From: Thermaceae bacterium
GTDB lineage: Bacteria; Deinococcota; Deinococci; Deinococcales; Marinithermaceae
Assembly (NCBI GenBank): GCA_015490435.1
Contig: WFXV01000112.1
Span: 1-11,269 of the forward strand
Direction: 5' to 3'
Length of the DNA stretch: 11,269 bases
Shown piece after piece: positions 1 to 7,232 of the stretch. The notes beneath the pieces were generated by a model that saw only the letters and a list, made by a program, of their open reading frames with translations, did not search any database and had not been told where the DNA came from. Both the position numbers and the translations under genes were made by a program. The stretch's first letter is position 1. Each line of letters begins with the position of its first letter.

Positions 1-85
1 GGTCCCAGGGGCCCTTTGGGGGCGGGCCCAGGGGCAGGGCGGTGAGGAAGCCGAGGGCGACGCGACAGGGGCCCACGCCCCCCAC
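1..85 (-). CDS. cobS: Adenosylcobinamide-GDP ribazoletransferase (cobalamin synthase), N-terminus only
   Basis: Reading the minus strand from a GTG at 85 gives 28 open codons that run off the left edge of the window. They include ALGFLTALPLG, which fits the usual start of CobS (a hydrophobic [LA]LGFLT.LP segment opening the first membrane helix). CobS is a membrane enzyme that joins adenosylcobinamide-GDP to alpha-ribazole or its phosphate, the products of CobU and CobT respectively; both of those are encoded in this window. A second GTG at 76 would start closer to the conserved segment and has a run of six Gs just upstream, so 76 is a plausible alternative start. The gene is divergent from the dehydrogenase at 107 with only 21 bases between them. 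Identification rests on a short stretch plus the cobalamin context; the rest of the gene is outside the window. Confidence 0.72.
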   Translation of the reverse strand, partial: MGGVGPCRVALGFLTALPLGPPPKGPWD

Positions 86-106
86 GATACCGGCGATACT
101 GGGGGT

Positions 107-1125
107 ATGCGGGTCGCCTTTTTTGAGCTCGAGGGCTGGGAAGCCCCGGAGATCAAGCGACGGCTCCTCCCCGCCGGCTTCGAGCTCGTCGCCCTCTCCC
201 AAGAACCCCTGACCCCAGGCCTCGCCCGGGAGCTCAACGGGGTGGAGGCGGTTTCGGTCTTCATCCACTCCCGCCTGGACGCCCGGGTCTTCGACGCCCT
301 GCCCGGGCTCCGGCTCGTCGCCACCCGCTCCACCGGCTACGACCACATCGACCTCGAGACCGCGAGGAAGCGGGGGATCCAGGTCTGCAACGTGCCCGGC
401 TACGGCGACCAGACCGTCGCCGAGTACGCGCTGCTTCTGATCCTCGCCCTCCTCCGGCGGCTCAAGCCCACCCTGCTCCGGACCGAGCGGGGGAGTTCTC
501 CCGCGAGGGGCTCCGGGGCCGCGACCTCGGGGGGAAGACCGTGGGGGTAATCGGGACCGGCCGCATCGGGAGCCGGCTGGTGGCGCTGCTCGCGGGCTTC
601 GGGGTGCGGATCCTGGCCTACGACGTGCGGCCGAGGCCCGAGCTCACCCAGCGCTACGGCGTGCGCTACGTCCCCCTAGAGACCCTCCTCGCCGAGGCCG
701 ACGTGGTCAGCCTCCACGTACCCTACCTCCCCTCCACCCACCATCTCTTGAACCGCGACCACATCCGCCGTATGAAGCCGGGCAGCTACCTGGTGAACAC
801 CTCCCGGGGCGCGGTGGTGGAGACCCAGGCGGTGATCGAGGCCCTCAAAGAGGGCCGGCTCGCCGGGATGGCGATGGACACCTTCGAGGGCGAGGAGGTC
901 TGGATGGAAGAGGCCCTGATCCTCGGGGGCGGCCCGCACCCGGTGCCCGAAAGCACGTTGCAAGCCGCCCTCAAGAGCTTCTTCCTCCACCGCTTCGAAA
1001 ACGCCCTCCTCACCCCCCACAACGCCTACAACACCGAGGAGGCGGTGGCCCGGATTCTCGAGACCACCCTGGAAAACCTCCTCGCCTTCAAGGCCGAGGG
1101 GCGCTGCCGGCACCCGGTAGGCTAG
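107..1125 (+). pseudogene. D-2-hydroxyacid dehydrogenase (D-lactate dehydrogenase type), frameshifted
   Basis: Two overlapping reading frames together encode one NAD-dependent D-2-hydroxyacid dehydrogenase, which would reduce a 2-keto acid such as pyruvate in the cytoplasm. The first frame (from ATG 107, stop at 548-550) carries the N-terminal part with ATRSTGYDHIDLE and NVPGYGDQTVAEYALLL. The second frame (to the TAG at 1123-1125) carries the nucleotide-binding loop VIGTGRIGSR, the catalytic Arg in NTSRGAVV, the Glu in DTFEGEE and the His in LTPHNAY. Restoring one G in the run of five at 489-493 joins the frames into about 339 residues, the normal family length, with a smooth join (RTERGEFSREGLRGRDL). 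All catalytic residues survive, so this is a recent lesion, a sequencing error in a homopolymer, or a slippage site. The gene starts 21 bases from cobS and its stop overlaps the cobT stop on the other strand. D-lactate specificity is inferred from overall resemblance only. Confidence 0.85.
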
Positions 1126-2177
1126 CCCTCGCTCACCCCGGCCTCCTCGAAGGTGGCCATGCCGGCGAGGACCCGGGCGACCGCCCGGAGGACGGGGAAG
1201 GCGAGCACCGCCCCGGTGCCCTCGCCGAGCCGGAGCTCGAGGTCGAAGACGGGGAAGAGCCCAAGGGCCTCAAGCTGCCGCGCGTGCCCCGGCTCCACCG
1301 AGCGGTGGCCGGCGAAGAGGTAGTCCCGCACCTCGGGGACGAGCCGGGTGGCGATGAGGGCCCCGGCGGTGACGGGGAAGCCGTCGGTGACCACCGGCAC
1401 CCCGGCTTCGGCCCCGGAGAGGAAGACGCCGGCGGCGGCGAGGAGCTCGAGCCCTCCAAGCTCCGCCGCCACCGCGAGGGCGGGCGCCTTTTCCAGGGGA
1501 CCGAGCCTTTCCTCGGCCCGGCGAAGGGCGGCCTCCACCGCCCGCACTTTTCGCGCGTAGGCCTCGCCCTCGACCCCGGTGCCCCGCCCGGTGACCTCCC
1601 GGGCGGGAAGGCCGAGGAAGGCGGCGGTGAGGGCGGCGGCCGCGGTGGTGTTCCCGATCCCCATGTCGCCGGCGGCGAGCAGGGTGGCGCCCTCCGCGAT
1701 CGCCCGCCTTCCCGCCTCATAGCCCGCCTTCAAGGCGGCCTCTGCCTCTTCAAGGCGCATCGCGGGCTCTTTGACGATGTTTCCGGTCCCCGGGCGAACG
1801 CGGGCCTGGATGAGCCCCTCGACCTCCGGGAAGTCGGGGCCCCGGACCCCGACGTCGAGGACGTAGACCCGGGCATTCGCCTCGGCCGCGATCTGGTTGA
1901 TGGCGGCACCTCCGGCGAGGAAGTTCAAGACCATCTGGTAGGTGACCCCGGGGGGATAGGCCGAGACACCTTCCTCCCAGGCCACCCCGTGGTCGGAGGC
2001 CGCCACCACCACCGCCCCGGGGCCGAGCCGGGGCCGGTCGGTCCGCTGGATGGCGGCGATCCGGGCGGCGAGCTCCTCGAGCTTACCCAAGGAGCGCGGG
2101 GGCTTCGTGAGCCGGTCGAGCCGCCGCCAGGCGGCGTCCAGGTAGGCCTTTTCCACCGGTTGGACGTTTACCTTCAC
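1122..2177 (-). CDS. cobT: Nicotinate-nucleotide--dimethylbenzimidazole phosphoribosyltransferase
   Basis: CobT transfers the phosphoribosyl group of nicotinate mononucleotide to 5,6-dimethylbenzimidazole, giving alpha-ribazole phosphate, the lower-ligand half of cobalamin. The 351-residue protein has the family length and motifs: LTKPPRSLGKLEELA near residue 23, the SDHGV segment at 61-65, GDMGIGNTT at 170-178, VTDGFPV near 263 and GEGTGA at 318-323, where Glu319 matches the catalytic base (Glu317 in the Salmonella enzyme, from memory). Residue 171 is Asp where I expect Glu in many homologues. I chose the GTG at 2177-2175: it overlaps the TGA of the upstream cobQ-cobU gene (GTGA), has GGGAGGA upstream, and gives the right N-terminus. 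The open frame continues far upstream, but that extension is low-complexity and out of frame with cobU. It ends at TAG 1124-1122, inside the same CTAG that ends the convergent dehydrogenase. Confidence 0.95.
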   Translation of the reverse strand: MKVNVQPVEKAYLDAAWRRLDRLTKPPRSLGKLEELAARIAAIQRTDRPRLGPGAVVVAASDHGVAWEEGVSAYPPGVTYQMVLNFLAGGAAINQIAAEANARVYVLDVGVRGPDFPEVEGLIQARVRPGTGNIVKEPAMRLEEAEAALKAGYEAGRRAIAEGATLLAAGDMGIGNTTAAAALTAAFLGLPAREVTGRGTGVEGEAYARKVRAVEAALRRAEERLGPLEKAPALAVAAELGGLELLAAAGVFLSGAEAGVPVVTDGFPVTAGALIATRLVPEVRDYLFAGHRSVEPGHARQLEALGLFPVFDLELRLGEGTGAVLAFPVLRAVARVLAGMATFEEAGVSEG

Positions 2178-4135
2178 AGCGCGAGTCCTCCCTTCAACCG
2201 AATCGCCTGGCCGGCCACGAGCAAAAACGCGGCGTCCGCGGCCTCGGCCAGGCGTTGGTTGGCGAAGCCGAGCAGGTCGCGGTACTGCCGCCCGAGGGCG
2301 CTCGGGGGCACCACCCCCATCCCCACCTCGTTGGAAACGAGGATGAGGGTCTTTTCTCGGGCCTGTATGACCTCGAGGAGGGCCCCGAGCTCCCCGAGCG
2401 CCGCCTTCCCCCCCTCCTCCACCAGGGCGTTCGCGAGCCCCACGGCGACGCAGTCGAGGACGACGACGGGCTCCTCGGCCTCGGCCACCGCCCGGGCGAA
2501 GCCCCGGGGGGCCTCGATCGTCCGCCAGCCCGCCGGGCGCTCGGCGCGGTGGCGCGCGATGCGCGAGCGCATCTCGGGGTCGGTGGCCCGGGCGGTAGCG
2601 ACGAAGGCCACCCGATTCCCCCCGAGCCGCTCGGCCAGGCGCAGGGCAGCGCGGCTCTTCCCGCTCCTGGCCCCGCCGAGGAGGAGGTAGACCGCCCCGG
2701 GCGGCACCCTTTTTGCCGCCTTGCCTTCTTCTGCTATCGCCATCAGAAACTCCCCGTCGAGGTGGGCCTCCACCGCCCCCGCGAGCCGGTCGAAGGTGTC
2801 CGCGAGGCCCCGCGCCTCCCGGCCAAAAAGCGCCCGCTGCACCGAGGGGTTTTCGAAAAGCCCGTGGAGGAAGAGGCCGAGGACGTTCCCCTTCTGAAAG
2901 CCGAGCCCCCCGGGGAGGACCTCCCGGACCTCGCCGGTCGGGCGGGTGCGGCCGTGGTGGATCTCGTAGCCCGAGAGGCATACGCCGGAAAGTGCGTCGA
3001 AGGGGGGCTCGAGCACGGAGAAGCACGCCTCGCGCGCCCGCACGACCTTCTCCTTTTCCATCTCGGTCCAAAGGGGCAAAAGGCCAAGGCCCCGCACCTC
3101 GCCGCCAAACTCCACGCCGCCAGGGTCCGAGATGCCCTCGCCGAGGAGCTCGAGCCCCCCGCAAACCCCGAGCACCGGCCGGCCGGACGCGGCGTAGGCC
3201 CAAATCGCCCGGTCCATCCCCGAGGCCCGCAGGTAGTCGAGCGCCGCCTTTACGTTCTTCGCGCCGGGAAGGATCAAAAACTCGATCCGCTCAAGCTCCC
3301 CGGGGTCCTCCACGAAGCGCACCCGGGCGAGCTCAGAAAGGGGCCAAAACTCGTCCAGGTTCGAGGCGAAGGGGTAGCGGACCACGCCGAAAACTGCCCC
3401 CCCGGCCCCCGGGGCGGTACCCAAGAAGGGCGCGTCCTCGTCGGGGAGCCGGTGGGCGAGAAGGGGAAGCACCCCGAGCGGGGCCATCCCGGTCCGCCGC
3501 CAGAGGTCGGTGGGGGCGGGCTCGAGCAGGGCGGGATCCCCCCGGAACTTGTTGAGCACGAAGGCGACCATCCGCGCCCGGTCGGCCTCGGGCAAATAGG
3601 CGTAGGTGCCAAGGAGGGCGGCGAAGGCGCCTCCCTTGTCGATGTCCGCCACCAGGATCCCGGCCGCGTCCGCCTCCCTTAACACCCGGAGGTTGGTCAC
3701 GTCGGAAGCCATCAGGTTCGGCTCCGCCGGGCTCCCGGCCCCCTCGATGAGGACGAGGTCGTTAGACGCGAGCAGCTCCCGAAGGCTCTCCCGCACCGGC
3801 GGCCAGAGGTAGCGATCCCGCGCCTTCCAAGGTACCCGGGCGAGCTCGGGCCGCACCCGGCCGAGCACCACCACCTGGCTTCTCGTCTCCGCCTCGGGCT
3901 TCAAAAGCACCGGGTTCATCGAGACCGAGGGCCGCACCCCGGCGGCCAGCGCCTGGTAGTACTGGGCGGCGCCGATCTCGCCCCCCGCCACCACCCGGGC
4001 GTGGTTCGACATGTTCTGCCCCTTGAACGGCGCGACCCGAAAACCCCGCTTGGCGAAGTAGCGGGCGAGGGCGGTGACGAGGAGGCTCTTCCCCACCCCC
4101 GAGCCGGTTCCGAGCACGGCGATCGCCCTAGCCAC
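2174..4135 (-). CDS. cobQ-cobU: Fused cobyric acid synthase and adenosylcobinamide kinase/guanylyltransferase
   Basis: This 653-residue protein joins two enzymes that are usually separate. Residues 1-465 are CobQ/CbiP, which uses ATP and glutamine to amidate four side chains of adenosylcobyrinate a,c-diamide. It has a nucleotide loop GTGSGVGKS at 9-17, FKGQNMSNH at 38-45, and a type-1 glutamine amidotransferase domain with the nucleophile in GVCGGLELLG (Cys325) and a His in LFLHGLFEN (His424). A polar linker of roughly 15 residues follows. Residues 480-653 are CobU/CobP, which phosphorylates adenosylcobinamide and then transfers GMP. It has GGARSGKS at 487-494, RIARHRAERPAGW with His529 at the guanylylated position, and SNEVGMGVVP at 601-610. 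The GTG start at 4135 has GGGAGGTG four bases upstream and overlaps the cobD stop by 8 bases. The frame is open throughout with no sign of an error at the junction. Both domains look intact. Confidence 0.93.
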   Translation of the reverse strand: MARAIAVLGTGSGVGKSLLVTALARYFAKRGFRVAPFKGQNMSNHARVVAGGEIGAAQYYQALAAGVRPSVSMNPVLLKPEAETRSQVVVLGRVRPELARVPWKARDRYLWPPVRESLRELLASNDLVLIEGAGSPAEPNLMASDVTNLRVLREADAAGILVADIDKGGAFAALLGTYAYLPEADRARMVAFVLNKFRGDPALLEPAPTDLWRRTGMAPLGVLPLLAHRLPDEDAPFLGTAPGAGGAVFGVVRYPFASNLDEFWPLSELARVRFVEDPGELERIEFLILPGAKNVKAALDYLRASGMDRAIWAYAASGRPVLGVCGGLELLGEGISDPGGVEFGGEVRGLGLLPLWTEMEKEKVVRAREACFSVLEPPFDALSGVCLSGYEIHHGRTRPTGEVREVLPGGLGFQKGNVLGLFLHGLFENPSVQRALFGREARGLADTFDRLAGAVEAHLDGEFLMAIAEEGKAAKRVPPGAVYLLLGGARSGKSRAALRLAERLGGNRVAFVATARATDPEMRSRIARHRAERPAGWRTIEAPRGFARAVAEAEEPVVVLDCVAVGLANALVEEGGKAALGELGALLEVIQAREKTLILVSNEVGMGVVPPSALGRQYRDLLGFANQRLAEAADAAFLLVAGQAIRLKGGLAL

Positions 4136-5060
4136 CGAGCACCTCCCAAAGGAGCCGGCGGGCCTTCGGCCCCTGGGCGCTGAGCCGGGCCCAGTCGGGG
4201 AGACCTTTGTCGAAAAGCGGCCGCACCCAGACCCCGGCCCTCAAAAGCGCCTTGATTTGCGCTTCGCCGAGCCTCGCCATCACGAAGTTCGCCCGCCCCT
4301 CCACCACGGAAAAACCCCGCCTTTCCAAACCCCGGGCGAGCGCCCGGCGCCAGGCGAAAAGCCGCGGGCGGGCGGCAGCAAGCCAGCTCCGCGCCTCTTC
4401 CCCTTCCGAAAGCCTTAAAAATGCCTCCCCGGTGGAAGAAAGCACCCAGGAAGGGGCAAGCCTCCGAACCCGCTCGGCGAGCGAAGCCTCCGGGAAGACC
4501 GCGTACCCCGCCCGCACCCCGGGGAGGGCGAAGGCCTTGTTCGGGGAGTAAAGGCGAACCACCCCCTCGGGAACGAAGACCGGGACCTCGGAAAGGGGCG
4601 CGTAGGCAAGGTCCAGGACCAAAAGCCCCCCAGCCTTGGCCGCCTCGTTTAGGAAATCGGCCTCGTAGACCCGGCCGTCGGGGTTGTTGGGGCTCGCGAG
4701 GAAGCCGAGGCGGGCCTTTCGCATCTCCCGCAAAAACCCTTCCTCGTCCCGGGCAAAAAAGACCCGCGCCCCCCGCGCGTGGGCAGCCTCGGCGTACTCG
4801 CCAAAGCTCGGGCAAAAGACGGCTACCGGCCCGCCGAAGGCCGCCACCAGGCGGTGGATGAGCTCGTTCGCCCCAGCCCCCACCGCCACCCGCGCGGGGT
4901 CTCCAAGAAGAGCGCGGAGCTCCGCGTACTCGGGGTCGGGGTAGCGGGAAAGGGGCACCCTTCGCAGGGCCTTCACCAAAGATCCGGGCGGTCCCAGGGC
5001 ATTCAGGTTCGTGGAAAAGTCCGCCCGCGCCCCGCGCGGCGCGCCACCGTGGACCCTCAC
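4128..5060 (-). CDS. cobD: L-threonine-O-3-phosphate decarboxylase (PLP enzyme)
   Basis: The protein (310 residues) is a fold-type I PLP aminotransferase relative that decarboxylates threonine phosphate to (R)-1-amino-2-propanol phosphate, the linker that CbiB attaches to cobyric acid. The N-terminus has the family pattern HGG...DFSTNLNALGPP (residues 4-25). Other visible residues are ASPNNPDG at 122-129, the PLP-pyridine Asp150 in LDLAYAP, the Schiff-base Lys175 in SPNKAF and Arg183 in GVRAGY. The length is slightly below the usual 350 or so. The GTG start at 5060 overlaps the cbiB stop (GTGA at 5060-5057), with GGGAGGTG upstream. The neighbour cbiB uses its product directly, which supports this assignment over the similar histidinol-phosphate aminotransferase (HisC), the main alternative. 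The name follows the Salmonella nomenclature; the Pseudomonas denitrificans name is cobC. Confidence 0.88.
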   Translation of the reverse strand: MRVHGGAPRGARADFSTNLNALGPPGSLVKALRRVPLSRYPDPEYAELRALLGDPARVAVGAGANELIHRLVAAFGGPVAVFCPSFGEYAEAAHARGARVFFARDEEGFLREMRKARLGFLASPNNPDGRVYEADFLNEAAKAGGLLVLDLAYAPLSEVPVFVPEGVVRLYSPNKAFALPGVRAGYAVFPEASLAERVRRLAPSWVLSSTGEAFLRLSEGEEARSWLAAARPRLFAWRRALARGLERRGFSVVEGRANFVMARLGEAQIKALLRAGVWVRPLFDKGLPDWARLSAQGPKARRLLWEVLGG

Positions 5061-5932
5061 CGCCCCACCTCCCAGAGCACCATGCCCACGGCAAAGATCC
5101 AGAGGTAGCCGAAGACCCGAGCCAAAAAGAGCGCCCGAAAGAAGTCCTCCGCCCCGGGAAGCCGGCCCTTCGGGTTCAAAAGATAAACCCCGGGCTTTTC
5201 GAGCCGGACCCCGAGCCTAAGGGCGAAGGCCGCCATCGGCCAGCCCGCGTTCGGGGAAGGGGTTTTGCGCGTCTCCGAAAAAAATGCGCCGAGCGAAGAG
5301 CCGCCCCGGAGCACGAGCAAAAGCCCCGCGATCCGGGCGGGCAGGAAGTTCAAGGCGTCGTCGAGCCGGGCGGCGACCCGGCCAAAGCGCCGGTAGCGCG
5401 GGCTCTTGTAGCCCCAAAGCGCATCCAGGGTGTTCGCGGCGCGAAAGAGGTAGGCCCCGGGAAGGCCGAAGAGAAGGTAGTAAAAAAGCGGCGAGACCAC
5501 CGAGTCAACGAGGTTTTCCGCCAAGGACTCGATCGCCGCCATGCGGACCTGGGCGGCGTCTAAGTCCTTCGTCTTCCGACTCACGATCTCGGAAAGCACC
5601 CTTCGGGCAAGGCTCAGGTCCTTCGAAAGCGCCCTTTCCACCCGCAGGGCAGCGTCGAGGAGACCCTTCAGCGCGAAGGCGGGCTTTAGCAAAAGGCCAA
5701 GGAGCACGTACTGGGCCCAGCCGGCTACGGCCTCGAGGCCGCGCTCCAGGAAAAAGCCTACGCCGGCCGCGAATAGGACCAGAAAAAGGGTGAGGAAAAG
5801 CCCCCTCTTCGCCGAGTCCCGGTAAAAACGGGCCTCGAGCTCCCGCGCGAGCCCCCCGAACCAGGCCACCGGGTGGAAGCGGTTTTTCGGCTCGCCGAAA
5901 AGGTCAAGAACGCCGGCGATCCAAACGTCCAC
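5057..5932 (-). CDS. cbiB: Adenosylcobinamide-phosphate synthase (CbiB family)
   Basis: CbiB is an inner-membrane protein that amidates adenosylcobyric acid with aminopropanol phosphate (or aminopropanol) to give adenosylcobinamide (phosphate). The 291-residue protein shows the family's N-terminal LDLFGEP...FHPVAWFG (residues 9-26), hydrophobic segments near 44-65 and 72-88, a central LAENLVDSVVSPLFYYLLFG, the NTLDALWGYKSPRY segment, the FLPARI region, and SPNAGWPMAAFA followed by a last membrane segment at the C-terminus. It starts at GTG 5932 with GGAGG six bases upstream, inside the end of the a,c-diamide synthase gene (29-base overlap). Its TGA overlaps the cobD GTG. It sits directly before the gene for the enzyme that supplies its amino alcohol. 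Confidence 0.93.
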   Translation of the reverse strand: MDVWIAGVLDLFGEPKNRFHPVAWFGGLARELEARFYRDSAKRGLFLTLFLVLFAAGVGFFLERGLEAVAGWAQYVLLGLLLKPAFALKGLLDAALRVERALSKDLSLARRVLSEIVSRKTKDLDAAQVRMAAIESLAENLVDSVVSPLFYYLLFGLPGAYLFRAANTLDALWGYKSPRYRRFGRVAARLDDALNFLPARIAGLLLVLRGGSSLGAFFSETRKTPSPNAGWPMAAFALRLGVRLEKPGVYLLNPKGRLPGAEDFFRALFLARVFGYLWIFAVGMVLWEVGR

Positions 5933-7232
5933 CGCTCGCCTCCAGGAACCGGTAGAGCGCCGGGGCGTGGCTCAAGAGGTAGAGGTGCACGAAGCTCGCG
6001 TGTACCCGCCCCTCTCGGTAGCCGAGCCGCCGGCCGGAGCGCTCCTTCCAGAGATGGGGGCCCCTTTCCTCGAGCTCGGCGTAGTGAAACTCGTGACCGC
6101 GGATCCAGGCCCCCTCGGGAAAGAGCTCGGCCCCGCCCAGCGGCGTGACCTCGCGGTAGCCGAGAACGGGGCGGTCCTTCACCTCGGCCACCCCGGGAAC
6201 GAGCCCGGCCAGGGGGTGGCAAAGCCCCTCGAAGTAGACCCCTTGCACCAGGTAGATGTAGCCGCCGCACTCGGCGTAGAGGGGGCCGGAAAACCGCCGG
6301 ATCGCCTCGATCATCCCCCGGTTTTCCCCGAGCTCCTTCGCGTAGAGCTCGGGGTAGCCGCCCCCCAGCCAAAGGAGCCCGGCTTCAGGCGGCTCCGCGT
6401 CGGCCAGGGGGCTAAAGGGCAGGAGCTCGGCGCCCAGCTCGGCGAGGACCTCGAGCACCTCCGGGTAGTAAAAGGAAAAGGCCCGGTCTTTGGCGTAGGC
6501 GATCCGCGCCCCTTCGTAGCGGCGCTCCGGGTCATACGGGGGCGCCGCCCGAAGTGGCCCCCGGGCCCCTTCCGCGACCCGCAAGAGGGCGCCCAGGTCC
6601 AGGGTCCTAGCGGCCCGCAAAAGCGCCGCCTCGGGCAGCGCGACCTCCCCGGCGAGGACCAGGCCCAGGTGCCGCTCCGGAATCTCGAGCTCGGGGTCCT
6701 TGGGCAAATATCCCAAGAAGGGAATCCCCACCGCGCGAAGGGCCCTTTGCAAAATCGCCGCGTGCCCGGGCCCCGCCACCCGGTTCGCCACCACCCCGGC
6801 GAGGGAAAACCCCTCGGCGTGGTCGCGAAACCCCCGCGCGAGGGCGGCGATCGAGCCCGCCATCGCCCCCGCGTCCACCACCAAAACCACGGGCAGGCCG
6901 AGCACGCGGGCGACCTGGGCTGCCGAACCCCTCTGGCCGAGGGGGTCCTTCCCGTCGTAAAGCCCCATCACCCCCTCGACCAGGGCGAGATCGGCGGTCC
7001 GCGCCCGGCTTTCGAAGAGCCAGCCGAGCGCGGCCTCGTCCAGGAAGTAGCCGTCCAGGTTGTAGACCGGCCTTCCGGTGGCAGCGGCGAGGTGGCCGGG
7101 GTCGAGGTAGTCGGGCCCCACCTTGAAGGCCTGAACCCGAAGGCCCCGCTTCTTTAGGGCCAGCGCGAGCACGAGGGCCAGCGTCGTCTTCCCCTGGCCG
7201 GAAGCCGGGGCGGCGACGAGGAGCCCCCTCAA
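5904..7232 (-). CDS. cbiA: Cobyrinic (or hydrogenobyrinic) acid a,c-diamide synthase
   Basis: This glutamine- and ATP-dependent amidase converts the a- and c-carboxylates of cobyrinate (CbiA) or hydrogenobyrinate (CobB) to amides. The 442 residues match the usual length of about 450. The N-terminal dethiobiotin-synthetase-like domain has ASGQGKTT at 10-17, KVGPDYLDPGH at 37-47 and EGVMGLYDG at 86-94. The C-terminal glutamine amidotransferase domain has LLWLGGGYPELYA (286-298), the nucleophile Cys322 in YAECGGYIYL, GHEFHY at 379-384 and a His (416) in SFVHLYL. The start is TTG at 7232-7230, overlapping the cobO stop (TTGA), with GGTGGAG upstream; no better ATG is in frame nearby. The sequence does not decide between the cobalt-early and cobalt-late substrate, so either name could apply. 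Confidence 0.94.
   Translation of the reverse strand: MRGLLVAAPASGQGKTTLALVLALALKKRGLRVQAFKVGPDYLDPGHLAAATGRPVYNLDGYFLDEAALGWLFESRARTADLALVEGVMGLYDGKDPLGQRGSAAQVARVLGLPVVLVVDAGAMAGSIAALARGFRDHAEGFSLAGVVANRVAGPGHAAILQRALRAVGIPFLGYLPKDPELEIPERHLGLVLAGEVALPEAALLRAARTLDLGALLRVAEGARGPLRAAPPYDPERRYEGARIAYAKDRAFSFYYPEVLEVLAELGAELLPFSPLADAEPPEAGLLWLGGGYPELYAKELGENRGMIEAIRRFSGPLYAECGGYIYLVQGVYFEGLCHPLAGLVPGVAEVKDRPVLGYREVTPLGGAELFPEGAWIRGHEFHYAELEERGPHLWKERSGRRLGYREGRVHASFVHLYLLSHAPALYRFLEASGGRLDRRRS

Noticed and set aside
2178..3203. Long N-terminal extension in the cobT frame
   Set aside because: The extension is Arg/Gly/Pro-rich and overlaps cobQ-cobU in another frame. CobT homology begins at the GTG at 2177, which has a good ribosome binding site.
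4128..5060. Histidinol-phosphate aminotransferase (HisC) for the PLP enzyme
   Set aside because: The families are close, but the HGG...DFSTN N-terminus and the position between cbiB and cobQ fit threonine-phosphate decarboxylase better.
3916..5094. A 392-codon minus-strand frame overlapping cobD and the start of cobQ
   Set aside because: It has no family resemblance and low-complexity composition; the overlapping frames carry clear CobD and CobQ motifs.
5967..7157. A 396-codon plus-strand frame opposite the a,c-diamide synthase gene
   Set aside because: Antisense shadow, rich in Pro, Gly and Glu, with no domain and no ribosome binding site of note.
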